A DNA stretch of 64,000 nt from Piliocolobus tephrosceles (Eukaryota > Chordata > Mammalia > Primates > Cercopithecidae). A model generated the notes under the pieces. It saw nothing but the letters and a program-made list of their open reading frames with translations, was not told where the DNA came from and ran no database searches. Positions 36,491 to 47,999 of the stretch are shown here, one piece after another. The stretch lies in the NCBI RefSeq assembly GCF_002776525.5, contig NC_045436.1, positions 165,554,756-165,618,755 on the forward strand, written 5' to 3'. Numbering within the stretch: the first letter of the stretch is position 1; every line of letters begins with the position of its first letter. A program made the translations under genes and the position numbers.

Positions 36491-38206
36491 ATTCGGGACT
36501 ATCACTTTCCTTTCCACCACCCTTCAGATCATCAAATATTCAACTCGCCATATCTCCCATAGGCAAAATATACTCAGCCTCTCCGCAAAGAAATCAGTCC
36601 AAAAGTTCTGTTTTGCTATGGCATTAAGCTTAAAGCCCTAGCTCTCCAGCTATGATGATGGAGTAGACTCCATATAAAATCTGATTGTGATTTGTTTTGC
36701 TCTAGTCAAGCATGAGCTTAAAAGATTAGTTTTTCATGCTCCCCAAATATACAGCAGTAGAACAGGAGCAGAAGGACTGTATTCATTAAACACTTCCATA
36801 TGAAGAGAATCATAGAATAGACATGGCAGATACCAATGTGATTCACAACAGTTCTGAAATCTCACCAGGTAAAGGTGGTGAGGACCCTCTACCTTGGGAG
36901 ATGAGAATGGGATAGGAATGTTCCTTGATTAGACCCTGATCTTGCTCTATAGCAGAGGCACCTCAAATCCATTGTTTTTTTCCCATGGTCTTTGGCTCTC
37001 CCCTATTTGTGACATCTGCAGTGGGTGTTAAATAAAAGTGCATCATCGTTATAGTCGGTGTAGCTTTTTGTGCCCCATGTTTATAAACAGAAGAGAAGCA
37101 AGGACCATTTTAAGTCTCTCAAAGTCTCAGACATTTACAATTTCAGGCTTATATTTCCTCTAGCTGTAAAATAGTATTCTAGGGCTTTTAATCTATTTGA
37201 TTCAGCGGGAAACATATAGTTATAGCTTCCCGCACTTCTTTTGTAGATTTACTTTTATATTAGCTATATCATTTTATTTCTTCACATCCTTGTCTCTTCT
37301 TCTCAACAGTTATGGTTATTGGGGGCCTTCCAGGATTAGCAGAGACTCATATTTATCATTCTTTCACTAATTTGTGTTGTGTAATCATAACATAATACAC
37401 CATCATAAGCCATTCACAAATTTTTAACAATAGGCATGACCAGGCCTGCCTAGCACAAGAGAACAAATAAATGTGTATAAACATTTTAAAATTTTACAGT
37501 TAATAAGCTATTGAATAAATTAATATATATAAATAAGTAAACTATTAAAAATTAAATGATCCAGTTAAACTATTAAATAAATATGCTATATTCTTATATG
37601 TTGACCTTGACATTAATACAACAAAATTGATAAATATGTATAAAAGACTGTTTTCATTTGATTGAAAGTTGGAAAAATATCAAAAATAACTGCTGTAGTT
37701 ACTATGGCTTATAGTTGAGTGTTTTTTTATGGGCTAGAAGTGTTTAGATTAGTTATAAAAATATAGAATTCATATATAGCCAGAAAATAAATTTTACCTT
37801 AAATACTCATGTTGATATTACAGGCAAGATTTTTCACACAGTTTGTGTTCTAATGAGAGTAATGCCAAATTCAGTTAGCTTATAACGTTCAAATTGGTGT
37901 TTTTGTATACATTTTAACTTGAAAAAATTCTGCTCTGCAGAGGCAGTAGTAACCAGAATTGTGAATAAATTTTGTAATTCAATGCTTAAGTTCAAAAATG
38001 AGCTGTGGATTTTTATATATCGTGTTCAAATATAATCAAATCATCCCACTGATAAATTATAAGATCATAAAAAATATTCAAAATGTTTTAATTTTATGTA
38101 TGAATTGCTGTCATTTCTATTGTAATTTTACCGTCTTTTAAAAGTGACATATAAATGTAACTCTTACTTATGCTGTTCTTTCAAATTTTAAAAAGTTGTA
38201 TATTTA

Positions 38207-38511
38207 GGCCAGGTGCGGTGGCTCAAGCCTGTAATCCCAGCACTTTGGGAGGCCGAGACGGGCGGATCACAAGGTCAGGAGACTGAGACCATCCTGGCTA
38301 ACACGGTGAAACACCGCCTCTACTAAAAAATACAAAAAACTAGCCAGGCGTGGTGGTAGGCGCCTGTAGTCCCAGCTACTCGGGAGGCGGAGCCTGGAGA
38401 ATGGCGTAAACCTGGGAGGCGGAGCTTGCAGTGAGCCAAGATCGCACCACTGCACTCCAGCCTGGGCGACAGAGCGAGACTACGTCTCAAAAAAAAAAAA
38501 AAAAAAAAAAA
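38207..38511 (+). mobile_element. Young AluY (Old World monkey AluYR-like), full length
   Basis: A complete dimer with an uninterrupted A-tail, flanked by a perfect 11-bp target-site duplication ttgtatattta (38,196-38,206 and 38,514-38,524). The 5' segment 'ggctcaagcctgtaatccca' is a variant I associate with cercopithecid Alus. Low divergence suggests relatively recent insertion. Confidence 0.95.
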
Positions 38512-38630
38512 CCTTGTATATTTAAAAAAGCAAAGAGACAGTAGTATTTGTTCAATTTTATCAAATTTCGATTCCATCAAGATTACATTTTGATCTTAAA
38601 ATGGCAAGAAATACAAGTCAATAAAAAGCC

Positions 38631-38924
38631 AGGCCAAGTATGGTGGCTCATACCTGTAATCTCAGCACTTTCAGAAGCCAAGGCAAGAGGATCGCTTGAG
38701 ATCAGGAGTTGGAGAGGAGCCTGGACAATATAGTGAGACCCATCTTTACCAATACAAACAAAAAAATAAATTAATTAGTTGGGCATGGTGGTGGAGTGCA
38801 CCCATAGTTCTAGCTACATAGGAGGCTGAGTGGGGAAGTTCACTTGAGCCCAGGAGTTTGAGGTTATGCTGAACTCTAATCCAACCTGAGTGACAAAGTG
38901 AGACCCTGTTCCCCCCAAAAAAGG
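38631..38924 (+). mobile_element. AluJ-like, old
   Basis: A full dimer with many substitutions ('tggctcatacctgtaatctc' at the start, 'ccaacctgagtgacaaagtg' near the end) and a decayed tail. Confidence 0.9.
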
Positions 38925-38927
38925 CCA

Positions 38928-39812
38928 AAACTAATTCAAGAGGAGGATAGGATTTGAATAGACATTTTTCCAAAGAAGATATACTCATGGCTAGTAAGTA
39001 CCAGAAAAGATGCTTAACATCATTAGTTATTAGTAAAATGCAAGTCAAAACTACAATAACATACCACTTCAACACAGTAAGATGACTATAATCAAAAAGG
39101 CAGACAGTAACAAGTGTTAGGAAGGATATGGAAAAATTGGAATCCTCATACATTGCTTCTGAAAATATAAAATGATGCCATTGCTTTGGAAAATTATTTG
39201 GCAGTTCCCCAAAATGCTACAAGTAGAGTTACTTTTAGCTCTACTAAAAGTAGGTGGAATATGACCTGTCGATTCCACCCCAGGTACATATGCAAGAGTA
39301 CTGAAAGCATATGTTAATAATAGCATTATTGGTAATAGCCAAAAAACAGAAAACACCCAAATGTCCAGCAACTATTGAACAGGTAATAAATGTGGTATAT
39401 CCATACATTAAAATATTACTAGGTCACATAAAGAAATGAAGTTCTGATATATGCGAAACATAGATGTAACTTGAAAACATTATGTTTAGTGAAAGAAGGC
39501 AGAACTAAAAGACCATATTTCCATTTAAATGTCCAGAATAGGTAAATCCACAGAGACAGAATGTAGATTAGTGATTTTCTAGGAGTTGGGTTGAGGATGG
39601 GGGATTGATGGGCAGGGGAGAAGGGAGGAATGAGGGGTGGCTGCAAATTGGCAAAGAATTTTTTTTTTTTTTTTTTGGAGTGAAGAATTATTCTGTAATT
39701 AAGTAGTGGACATGGTTGCACAACTCTGAGTATACTAAAAATTACTGAATTGTACACTTTAAAAGATGAATATTGTGGCATATGAATAACATCTCAATGA
39801 ATCTGTTATTAA
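38928..39812 (+). mobile_element. L1M 3' fragment (ORF2 end and 3' UTR)
   Basis: Recognisable ORF2 segments ('gacatttttccaaagaagat', 'caaatgtccagcaactattg') precede a 3' UTR with 'actgaattgtacactttaaa' and 'catctcaatgaatctgttat'. A T-run at 39,659-39,676 interrupts it. Degraded. Confidence 0.85.
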
Positions 39813-39822
39813 AATGTATGAG

Positions 39823-40131
39823 AGGCCGGGGCAGTGGCTCACGCCTGTAATCCCAGCAATTTGGGAGGCTGAGTCAGGCGGATTACCTGAGGTTGAGAGT
39901 TCGAGACCAGCCTGACCAATATGGAGAAACCCTGTCTCTACTAAAAATACAAAAAAGTAGCCGGGTGTGGTGGCGCATGCCTGTAATCCCATCTACTTGG
40001 GAGGCTGAGGCAGGAAAATCTCTTGAACCCAGAGGGGTGGAAGTTGTGGTAAGCCAGGATTGCGCTGTTGCACTCCAGCCTGGGCAACAAGAGCAAAACT
40101 CCATCTCAAAATAAACAAACAAACAAAAAAA
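39823..40131 (+). mobile_element. AluS-like, full length
   Basis: 'ggctcacgcctgtaatccca' at the start, 'gcactccagcctgggcaaca' near the end, then an (A-A-A-C)n tail. It separates two copies of an L1M 3' end. Confidence 0.95.
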
Positions 40132-40144
40132 CTATGAGGAAAAA

Positions 40145-40252
40145 AATAGATTATACAATGTTGCACAAGTCTGTGTATATACTAAAAACCATTAAACTGA
40201 TCATTTTAAATGGGTGAATTTTATGGTATGTGAAATTATCTCAATAAGACTA
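40145..40252 (+). mobile_element. Second L1M 3'-end fragment
   Basis: 'tgggtgaattttatggtatg' and 'attatctcaataagactatg' restate the L1M tail seen at 39,700-39,812. It could be a second insertion or a duplication. Confidence 0.7.
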
Positions 40253-40254
40253 TG

Positions 40255-41160
40255 AAAAAATGGCCAGAAGACAGTCTGTGTAGAAGTCGGTATCTGTAGT
40301 TTTTTCCTCCTCTGTTCTGAAAAACATATTTGTTTCCTTGTTCCAATGTCACTATATTTTGTTGCAATACCATTTCCGCTATGTGTTTCACCTGTAAGTT
40401 TCTACAAACTTAATATTTTCAATTTGCTTTTCCAAATTGTTTGTTCCATCTTTGGGCGGATCCCAGAAAAACAAAACAAAAACAAAAAAACCCGCACAAA
40501 ATTGTGTGCAATCTCTAATTTTTTCTAAAGAACGTCATCATTTTGGTAAACTTTTCCATGCCTTCTAGTGACAAACTCTATTTGCTATCAGTATACCAAG
40601 CTTTTTGGCACAGTTCCTAACTTATATACATTTGTAATTATCAAACATGTCAACATTATTACCATGGCCATAAAATACCTGAAATCAATGCTAAAAATTG
40701 AAAATTGTTTTTTAGTTCTTAAGCCAGAATGCGTACTTTTCACAACAGGTATAAAACTAATAAAATAAACTTGATTATTTTCTTCTGGGAGTTGAACAAT
40801 ACTTATAATGAGTATAAGATATATTAGTTGTTCAATATAGCTTTTGTCCTTGGTACAAACAAGTTGAAATAAAAAGTATTTACTTTCTATTTATGTGTAA
40901 TTATAAAACTATATTACTCTTTAGTAATCTTTTTATTTGTCCATGCCAGATAGTAATCTAATTTAAATAGCTATTTTTTCAAGCATTTTACATGGTCAGT
41001 TATGCTGGCAGCAAATTTTGAAATGATCTCATTCCTTTCTGTAAATACTATTCTCTCAGTATTATAAAAAGCATTGTTATGGTCAGTTAATGTTAACATT
41101 TAATATTATTTTCTAGATTGGCACTAATATATTGGCATTTATTTACCTTAATTGAACATT
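40255..41160. other. Intergenic DNA, nothing recognised
   Basis: AT-rich sequence with an AAAC-rich patch near 40,470-40,490. No gene or repeat family assigned. Confidence 0.6.
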
Positions 41161-41170
41161 ATTTTTATTT

Positions 41171-41468
41171 TTTATTTTATTTTATTTTTTTGAGATGGAG
41201 TCTCACTCTGTCACCCAGGCTGGAGTGCAGTGGTGCGATCTCGGCTCACTGCAACCTTCGCTTCCCAGGTTCAAGCGATCCTCCTACCTCAGCTGCCTGA
41301 GTAGCTGGGACTACAGGCGCGTGCCACCACGCCTGGCTAATTCTTTGTGTTTTTAGTAGAGACGCAGTTTCACTGTGTTAGGGTGGTCTCGATCTTGTGA
41401 CCTCGTGATCTGCCTGCCTTGGCCTCCCAAAGTGCTGGGATTACAGGCATAAGCCACCATGCTCGGCC
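41171..41468 (-). mobile_element. AluS-like, antisense
   Basis: The ATTTT-rich tail at its left, 'gagatggagtctcactctgt', and an end 'taagccaccatgctcggcc'. Flanks 'gaacattattt' and 'gaatgttattt' suggest an imperfect target-site duplication. Confidence 0.93.
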
Positions 41469-41848
41469 GAATGTTATTTATTGAATGATATGTATTCAAT
41501 CTTTTTGAGTATTAACAATTATTGGTAAATTATTTTTATATTTTATTGGAAATAATTTGTGAATTATATTTACTTTCATTGGAAAGGGATATTTTTCACT
41601 TCTTTAACCAAAAACTTAAGTGTTTCAAGTCATGGATACATTCATTAACCAAGATTGAACTTGAAGATTAATTGAGAAATATGTAAATGTAGTAATAACA
41701 CTTTTTGCTGTTGACTTAAAACCCAAATGACAATTTCTACTTTTCTCCATTTAAATAATTTTAATTTAAAATTAAATACAAAATATTCTACCATATATAT
41801 TCAATGAAAAATCATAGTCAGATTGTGTTTTGCTAAAAGTACTCTTGT

Positions 41849-41992
41849 GGCCGGGTGCTGTGGCTCACTCCTGTAATCCCAGCACTTTGGGATGCTGAGG
41901 TGGGTGTATCACCTGAGATCGGGAGTTCGAGACCAGACTGACCAACATGGAGAAACCCCGTCTCTACTAAAAATACAAAATTAGCCAGGCAT
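41849..41992 (+). mobile_element. Alu left monomer, abruptly 3' truncated
   Basis: It has an intact 5' end ('ggccgggtgctgtggctcac') but stops at 'ttagccaggcat', about 143 bp in, with no right monomer and no A-tail. Loss of the 3' half is unlike ordinary 5' truncation and implies a later deletion or recombination. Confidence 0.9.
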
Positions 41993-43660
41993 ACTGTCAG
42001 AAGGATGTGACAGCCATTTTCTGGGATCATAATTTAAAAAACGTAGTGAGGTACATGAAGTTGCTGAGATTCATCTGACATGCTTAATAGTTGCTTTGAT
42101 GGAAAAAAACTTTCTTGTTTATTTGTGTTGTTTTGATTAGTAAATAGTACATTTCCATTAAGTAAAGAATACGTACTATGTTGTTTGCACATTTTACAAA
42201 GATCATGTCCAAGGAGAGTCTTCTCAATTCCATTGTTTCTACTTCTATAAAACTTTAATCAGGCTGTTCCTTTGAAGATTTTCTGTTTTCTTTTTGTTCT
42301 TCTCTGTTTTGCACATTTGTGTCATCTGTTTCTATCACTATTTCAACTCTTACATGCTAAAGGATTAATAATAAAATCTAACTTATTTTTTAAAATGCAC
42401 AAAATATTTAATTACCATCCAAATGCATAAAGAAAAAATGTAAAACATTGAAAATTGTTATGATTTTCGTGTTTTCAAAAAGTTATTGTTTTCTAAAATA
42501 TTGAAAATGATCTATTTAACACCCAGGAAGATACATTATTTTGTTATACTTATTTTATTATGTATTTTAAAATCAAAAGTTTCCAACCATATCATTTAAA
42601 GCAAAAGTCAAAGCAATTCTAGCATTCAGTGCCCATCAGTGATAATGGATTAGTATCATACCTCCGTTCAGTGATAATGGATTAGTATTATACTTGACAT
42701 GTTATGTATGTATATTTGTATAGCTACATATTTTTAAGTAATATGAATTTTTAAATATTGGAAGGTGTTGCTCAGCTATGAGAAACTCAGCCATGTGAAT
42801 CTCTGCATAGCTTACTAGGTGCTATCATCTGTGTTCCTCTACCATCTGTGTTCCTCTACCAATTATATATGCATGTATTTTTGTAGTATTTTTATAGTAT
42901 GTTTTTTACAAAGATCTTTGAATGACAGTGAAGGTTGCAGTAAATTCCAAAGTTATGGTACTATTTTCTATATATAGTTGACATTAGTTTATTGCTGACT
43001 TGCATATATTCTCCCTTCCATCCTAAACGTACTCAGATATCCATTTGGGTATTTTCCTGCCCAGTGCAGTGTATAGGATTAGAAAAAATGACCATCATTT
43101 ACTCTAGGAACAGTCTTTAACCCACATAAATAATTATTTTTCAATTTCATGGCCTCACAATGATTCAGAATTAATTTCAAACTCCTGCCTGTAATGGTAT
43201 CACAGTTTTTCTCTTTTCCACTGGATATAAACATCTGAGATCTACTTACATGTGTAACTCCTAACAAAGCTGGCAGTCAGTCCTATAACCTTCAGGGTCA
43301 CCCTCCTTAAAATGAAGCTGAGTCTTCATTTTGAATGACAAATAGGAAAGAGAAAATGAAAATGAGCTGGTATTTTTATTATGAAGCCCTGATTAGCCAA
43401 TGCAAGGAGTAGGCACATGACCCAACCTAAGGCAAACAAATTTTCTCTTCTTGGAATTTCAGATTAGATTGGAGTGATGCAAAGACTAAAAACAATTGGT
43501 GCTCATTCAATGGGGGACAGTACCTACAGAGTCAGCCTATGATTCAAAGACCCCTGGATCCACTCTGTTTCCTTTATAATTCGGTTTCTTTAGCTCTCCC
43601 TTAGATCTCTGGAGACCGGCGCAGGTGGGTGTGAGATGCACAAGTCCATTTATATGCCAA
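41993..43660. other. Intergenic DNA with two small tandem duplications
   Basis: A unit beginning tcagtgataatggattagta is repeated at 42,636 and 42,668 (32-bp period), and catctgtgttcctctac is repeated head-to-tail at 42,826-42,842 and 42,843-42,859. Otherwise nothing firmly recognised; 43,370-43,600 may be an old repeat. Confidence 0.7.
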
Positions 43661-43664
43661 TGTT

Positions 43665-43842
43665 TAAAAAACAAATATGGAAGGAAAATACAGTATTTTC
43701 AAGCTGCAAAACCTTCATATAGAGAGGGCATCTTTTCTTACACTCAGGTTCTGCAGGGCTAACTGTGGAACTTGAGCATACGTGGATTTTGGTAGATGCA
43801 GGGGTCCTGTAAACAATCCCCAGATATACTGCGGGATGGCTG

Positions 43843-43843
<1 letters not shown>
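43665..43843. mobile_element. Tigger-type (TcMar) DNA transposon fragment
   Basis: 'catacgtggattttggtaga', 'tgcaggggtcctgtaaacaa' and 'tactgcgggatggctgtat' match the terminal part of Tigger/MER elements. Confidence 0.7.

Positions 43844-43844
<1 letters not shown>

Positions 43845-43932
<88 letters not shown>
43845..43932. repeat. Compound microsatellite (TC)25(TA)19
   Basis: Uninterrupted TC dinucleotides to 43,894 followed by TA to 43,932, immediately abutting the end of the Tigger fragment. Such long perfect runs are normally length-polymorphic. Confidence 0.97.
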
Positions 43933-43933
<1 letters not shown>

Positions 43934-44019
43934 CGCTTGTTAGAGTCTTTACAGTAATGGTTTAAATTATTGTTTAGTTGATATGTACCACCCACCTTTT
44001 CTTCCCACTGTGGACACAG

Positions 44020-44390
44020 TCACTCCATTGATATTTCATTGATTTTGGGTTTGGATGTATGGCTTGCTTTAGCCATGGAATGTCAGCAATGTTATAAAAT
44101 ATAATACAAGCAAAAGCTCAAAATGTGCTGTATGATGGGGTTTGCCCTCCTGTGCTTCTGAAATTTCCACGAAAATAACATATCTTGGCCATGCTTCTGG
44201 TCCACAGAGGTTGAAAGATACATGAAGCAGATGGACCCAACTTTTAGCTTTGAACCAAGCCATGCTAAGGCCAGCATAGATCAGCCAATTCCCAGCTGAT
44301 TTGCAGATGTATGAGCAAGGATCAACGATTACTGTTTTAAGCCACTAGTTTCAGGATGATTTCATGATGTTTATTATTATGGTAATATAT
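44020..44390 (+). repeat. Old LTR-like interspersed repeat, family not assigned
   Basis: 'tatggcttgctttagccatg', 'ccacagaggttgaaagatac' and the tail 'actgttttaagccactagtt' fit an ancient LTR/MER element of the type noted at 32,480-32,890. Confidence 0.4.
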
Positions 44391-45740
44391 GATTGTTATA
44401 GCTTTTGTTACTTGCACATAACTTCGATAGCCATTTATTTCTTTTGCAGAAACAATACTACAGTGGGATAAATGAAAGATTAAAGCTAGAAGTCTGACTG
44501 GTAGATGCAGCTCCAGATCTTGTTTATGAGACAGACTTATGTTCAAATCATACTCTCTGTGTGACCAAAACAGCAGCCCAAGTCTGGTAAGTCAGTTATC
44601 TAGAACTATTTTATTGAACAATAATGTCATAGAACACGTCTCTCAAGAAGTCTTGTTGCTGTGCTGTGAAAAAGTAATCTGGGAATAAGAGTAATGCTAC
44701 TTTTAGAGCATTCTGCACTAAAAGTCCATTTAGATTCATCTTCTTAAGTAAAACATGTTATTCTAATGTGCCTTTAAAATATTCAGCTTGGGAAAAGCAG
44801 CTAGAAGAGACTTTAAAAATATTTTTAAAAATGTGGTTGTCGAAGCATTTGGAGCAGGTAATCGAGTGCTGCTTCCATTACTACATGATGAGTGGCCTAA
44901 TAGTTCAGCTATTTGCAATGTTTAGAAATTTCTCAATCTCTAAAGTATTAAACATTCAAACCAAAGGAACATTCTACCCCTTACTTAAGGAATGAAGGTT
45001 AAGGATTTACCAAAGCTATCTATAGGTTCACATAGATTAAAACACTGCCAGAGAATGTAGGACTGTCCCAGAAATAATTCATACCTACATCTGATGATGT
45101 TTACTCCACGAATGTCCTCTTATCGTAGGAACACCCCTTAGCACTTTTGGCAGAGAGTAGCATTTTATCGCCTTCTTCCAGAATAACCTACTTAACAGTA
45201 TTCTACTTGCATTTTCTGTTTACAAACTACAAAGGAAATGTCATAAATTTGTGTTATCCTCTTTTAGAAGGAACCAAAAAGCATGGATAATGAAATTCAA
45301 TTAATAATTATTTGTTTTTGGCTTTAGAGTTTAGGCAATCAGAAAAATATATTCAGGAACAGATACGAACATGAGCTCTTAGTACTGCTGTTTTCAGTTC
45401 AGGTGTATTAAGGGCAGCAGTAGGCATACGAAGGTGGTTATGAGTAGCCAGGCATAATTCAATGTGAGTTAATAATTTATTAACTCACAATTGCTTATTT
45501 CTCTACTTATGAGTTTACTATATTTCAAGTATAAAAGAATAAAATTAGATATGATATTCTGTCCCAGAGGTTCCCAGACAAGCACATCATTGCTTAGCCT
45601 TGGAGACAGGTTCATCATGATCTTCAAATGGTTTTGTTTCCATAGTAGTATCCAAAGAGATGCTACTTTTAAATAACGCTGTCATGATTGTTCTCTAAAT
45701 CAGTAGCTTCAATTTTTAAAAATGATTCTAGTATTCTAAA
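44391..45740. other. Intergenic DNA, nothing recognised
   Basis: AT-rich unique-looking sequence. Short frames (for example 44,768-44,995) show no recognisable domain. Confidence 0.55.
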
Positions 45741-45744
45741 ATAT

Positions 45745-46240
45745 AATTTTATTCATTTCCTGTGTTGCGGTAACATATTATCACAAACTTGGTGACGTAA
45801 AACAACACAATTTATCATCCTTCAGTTGTGGAGGTCAGAAGCCCTGAAACCAAGTGGTTGATAGGACCGCATTCTCTCTGGAGTCTGTAGGAGAATTCAT
45901 TTCCTTGACGTTTCCAGCTACTAGAGGTCATCTGCATTTACTGCCTTGTGGTTCTGTCCTCCATCTTCAAAGCCAGTAGGGTAGTATCTTCAAATCTCTC
46001 TTTCTCTGACTTTTCTTCTTCTTGGACTCGTAACTATCCTGCTTCCTCTCTCCTTCTTTCCCTTATAAAGGTCTTTGTGGTTACATTGAACATACATGGT
46101 AGTCCAGGATAACATACTCGTGTCAAGATCCTTAACTAATCACATTTGCAAAGTTCATTTTAACACATCAGGTAACACATTCACAGATTTTAACTATTTG
46201 GATTTAAACATTATTGGGAGGCTATTCTTTCTCCTGTAAG
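45745..46240 (-). mobile_element. MLT1-type MaLR LTR, antisense
   Basis: 'tattatcacaaacttggtga', 'cagttgtggaggtcagaagc', 'agatccttaactaatcacat' and 'ttgggaggctattctttctc' follow the reverse complement of a full MLT1-like LTR. Confidence 0.65.
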
Positions 46241-46944
46241 GACCAAGACCACAGAGATCCAAAAATCTCCACTCTTTTCCAACTTTCACCAAAATAAAGA
46301 TCTGAAAAGGAATTATCTTTGCAGAAAACTTGTTGCTAGCAATACACATACATAGCTTATTATTTACTTGCTAAGAAAATACTTCAAGTTGTGTACATAA
46401 TTTCTGTATTTTAAAAATACCCTGAAAATTTCAAAATTACCAGTTTTTAACTTACAACTTGTTTTGATGATAAGTTGTAATTTTTTGGAGTAGTTTTCGT
46501 TGAGAGTTTGCATATCCCCAAGAAAAAGTTAATTATAGGGGATTTCTGGGAGGTGAAGTGTACATCTACTTTAGTGATAAAAATGAGTGATTTATATATA
46601 CATTTCAATGCATGCAATTCTTAAGCCTTACTTATTGGAAAAGTATAATTCCAAAATATGTAAATATGTATTAATTGCTATAAAATGGGTTAAACAATTT
46701 GCCACAAAACTGATACTGATAAAGTCAAACCAAAATAAATTTTTTGCAGGAATGGCAGCAGAAGGAAATCACAAATCAGGTCACATTATGATGCACTGAT
46801 AACAACGTGCTTTTTCTGAATTTCTTAGAAATATTCTACCTGTGTGTAGTGCTGTAGATGCTCAATAACTTTGTTAAGAATTTCCTGGCAACCAGATTTT
46901 TTAGTATCACACCGTATTACAGTCTTCAGAAAAGTGTAAGAAGT

Positions 46945-47998
46945 ATAAGTACAGTATAAGAAGCTCAAACAACCCAACAGGAAATATTCTAATAATCCGA
47001 TTAAAAAATGGGCAAAAGATTTTAACAGACATTTCTCAAAAGAAGACATGCAAATGGCAAACAGGCCTATGAAAAGGGGCTCAACGTGACTGATCATCGG
47101 AGAAATGCATGTCAAGGCTATAATGAGATATCATCTCATCCCAGTTAAAATGACCTTTATCCAGGAGACAGGCAATAACAAATGCTGGTGAGGATGTGGA
47201 GAAAAGGAGACCCTCTTAGACTGTTGGTGGAAATGTAAATTAGTGCAACCACTATGGAGAACAGTATGGAAGTTCTTCAAAAAAGTAAAAATATAACTAC
47301 CATATGATCTAGCAACCCCATTGCTGGGTATATACCCAAATGAAAAGAAATCAGTATTTCAAAGAGATATCTGCACTCCCATGTTCATTGCCGCACTATT
47401 CATAATAAGCCAGGATTTGGAATTAACCTAAGTATACATTAACATATGAATGAATAACGAAAAGGTGGCACATATACACAATAGTTACTATTCATTCATT
47501 AAAAAAGAATAGAATCCTGTAATTTGCAACAATATGGATGGAACTGGAGGGCATTATGGTAAGTGAAATAAGCCAGGCACAGATAAACAAACTTCACATG
47601 TCCTCACTCACTTTTGGGAGCTAAAAATTAAAACAATTGAACTCATGAAGATAGAGAATAGAACGATGTTTGCTAGGGTTGGAAATGGGTAGTGGTGGAG
47701 AGAGAAAGTTGGGATGGTTAATGCATACAAAAACATAGTTAGAGTAAATAAGATCTAGTATTTGATAGCACGGCAGGGTGACTATGGTAAACAATAATTT
47801 ATTGTACATTTCAAAATAACTGAAATAATCTAAATGGAATGTTAATCACCCAAAGAAATGATAAATGCTTGAGGTGATGAATATCCTATTTACTCTGATA
47901 TGATTGTTACACATTGCATGCGTGTGTCAAAATATCTCATGTACCTGAGTAGGTATATATAATACCTACTATGTACCTATAAATAGTAAAAATTTTAA
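46945..47998 (+). mobile_element. L1MA-type 3' fragment (ORF2 end and 3' UTR)
   Basis: Well-preserved ORF2 nucleotide blocks ('acatttctcaaaagaagaca', 'ccattgctgggtatataccc', 'aacaatatggatggaactgg') are followed by an L1MA-like 3' UTR ('aagatctagtatttgatagc', 'aaatgcttgaggtgatgaat'). The youngest-looking L1 in the window, but frame-broken. Confidence 0.9.
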
Positions 47999-47999
47999 A

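Larger units (their letters stand above)
34662..38195. other. Intergenic stretch, mostly unassigned
   Basis: Contains the tandem duplication at 34,887-35,047, AT-rich microsatellite-like sequence near 35,270-35,340, and a possible MLT1-type antisense LTR (36,190-36,490). The rest is AT-rich with no gene recognised. Confidence 0.6.

Noticed and set aside
38267..38580. Open frames with 'LSPRLECSGAI'-type peptides here and at several other Alus
   Set aside because: These are the familiar antisense translations of Alu elements, not genes.
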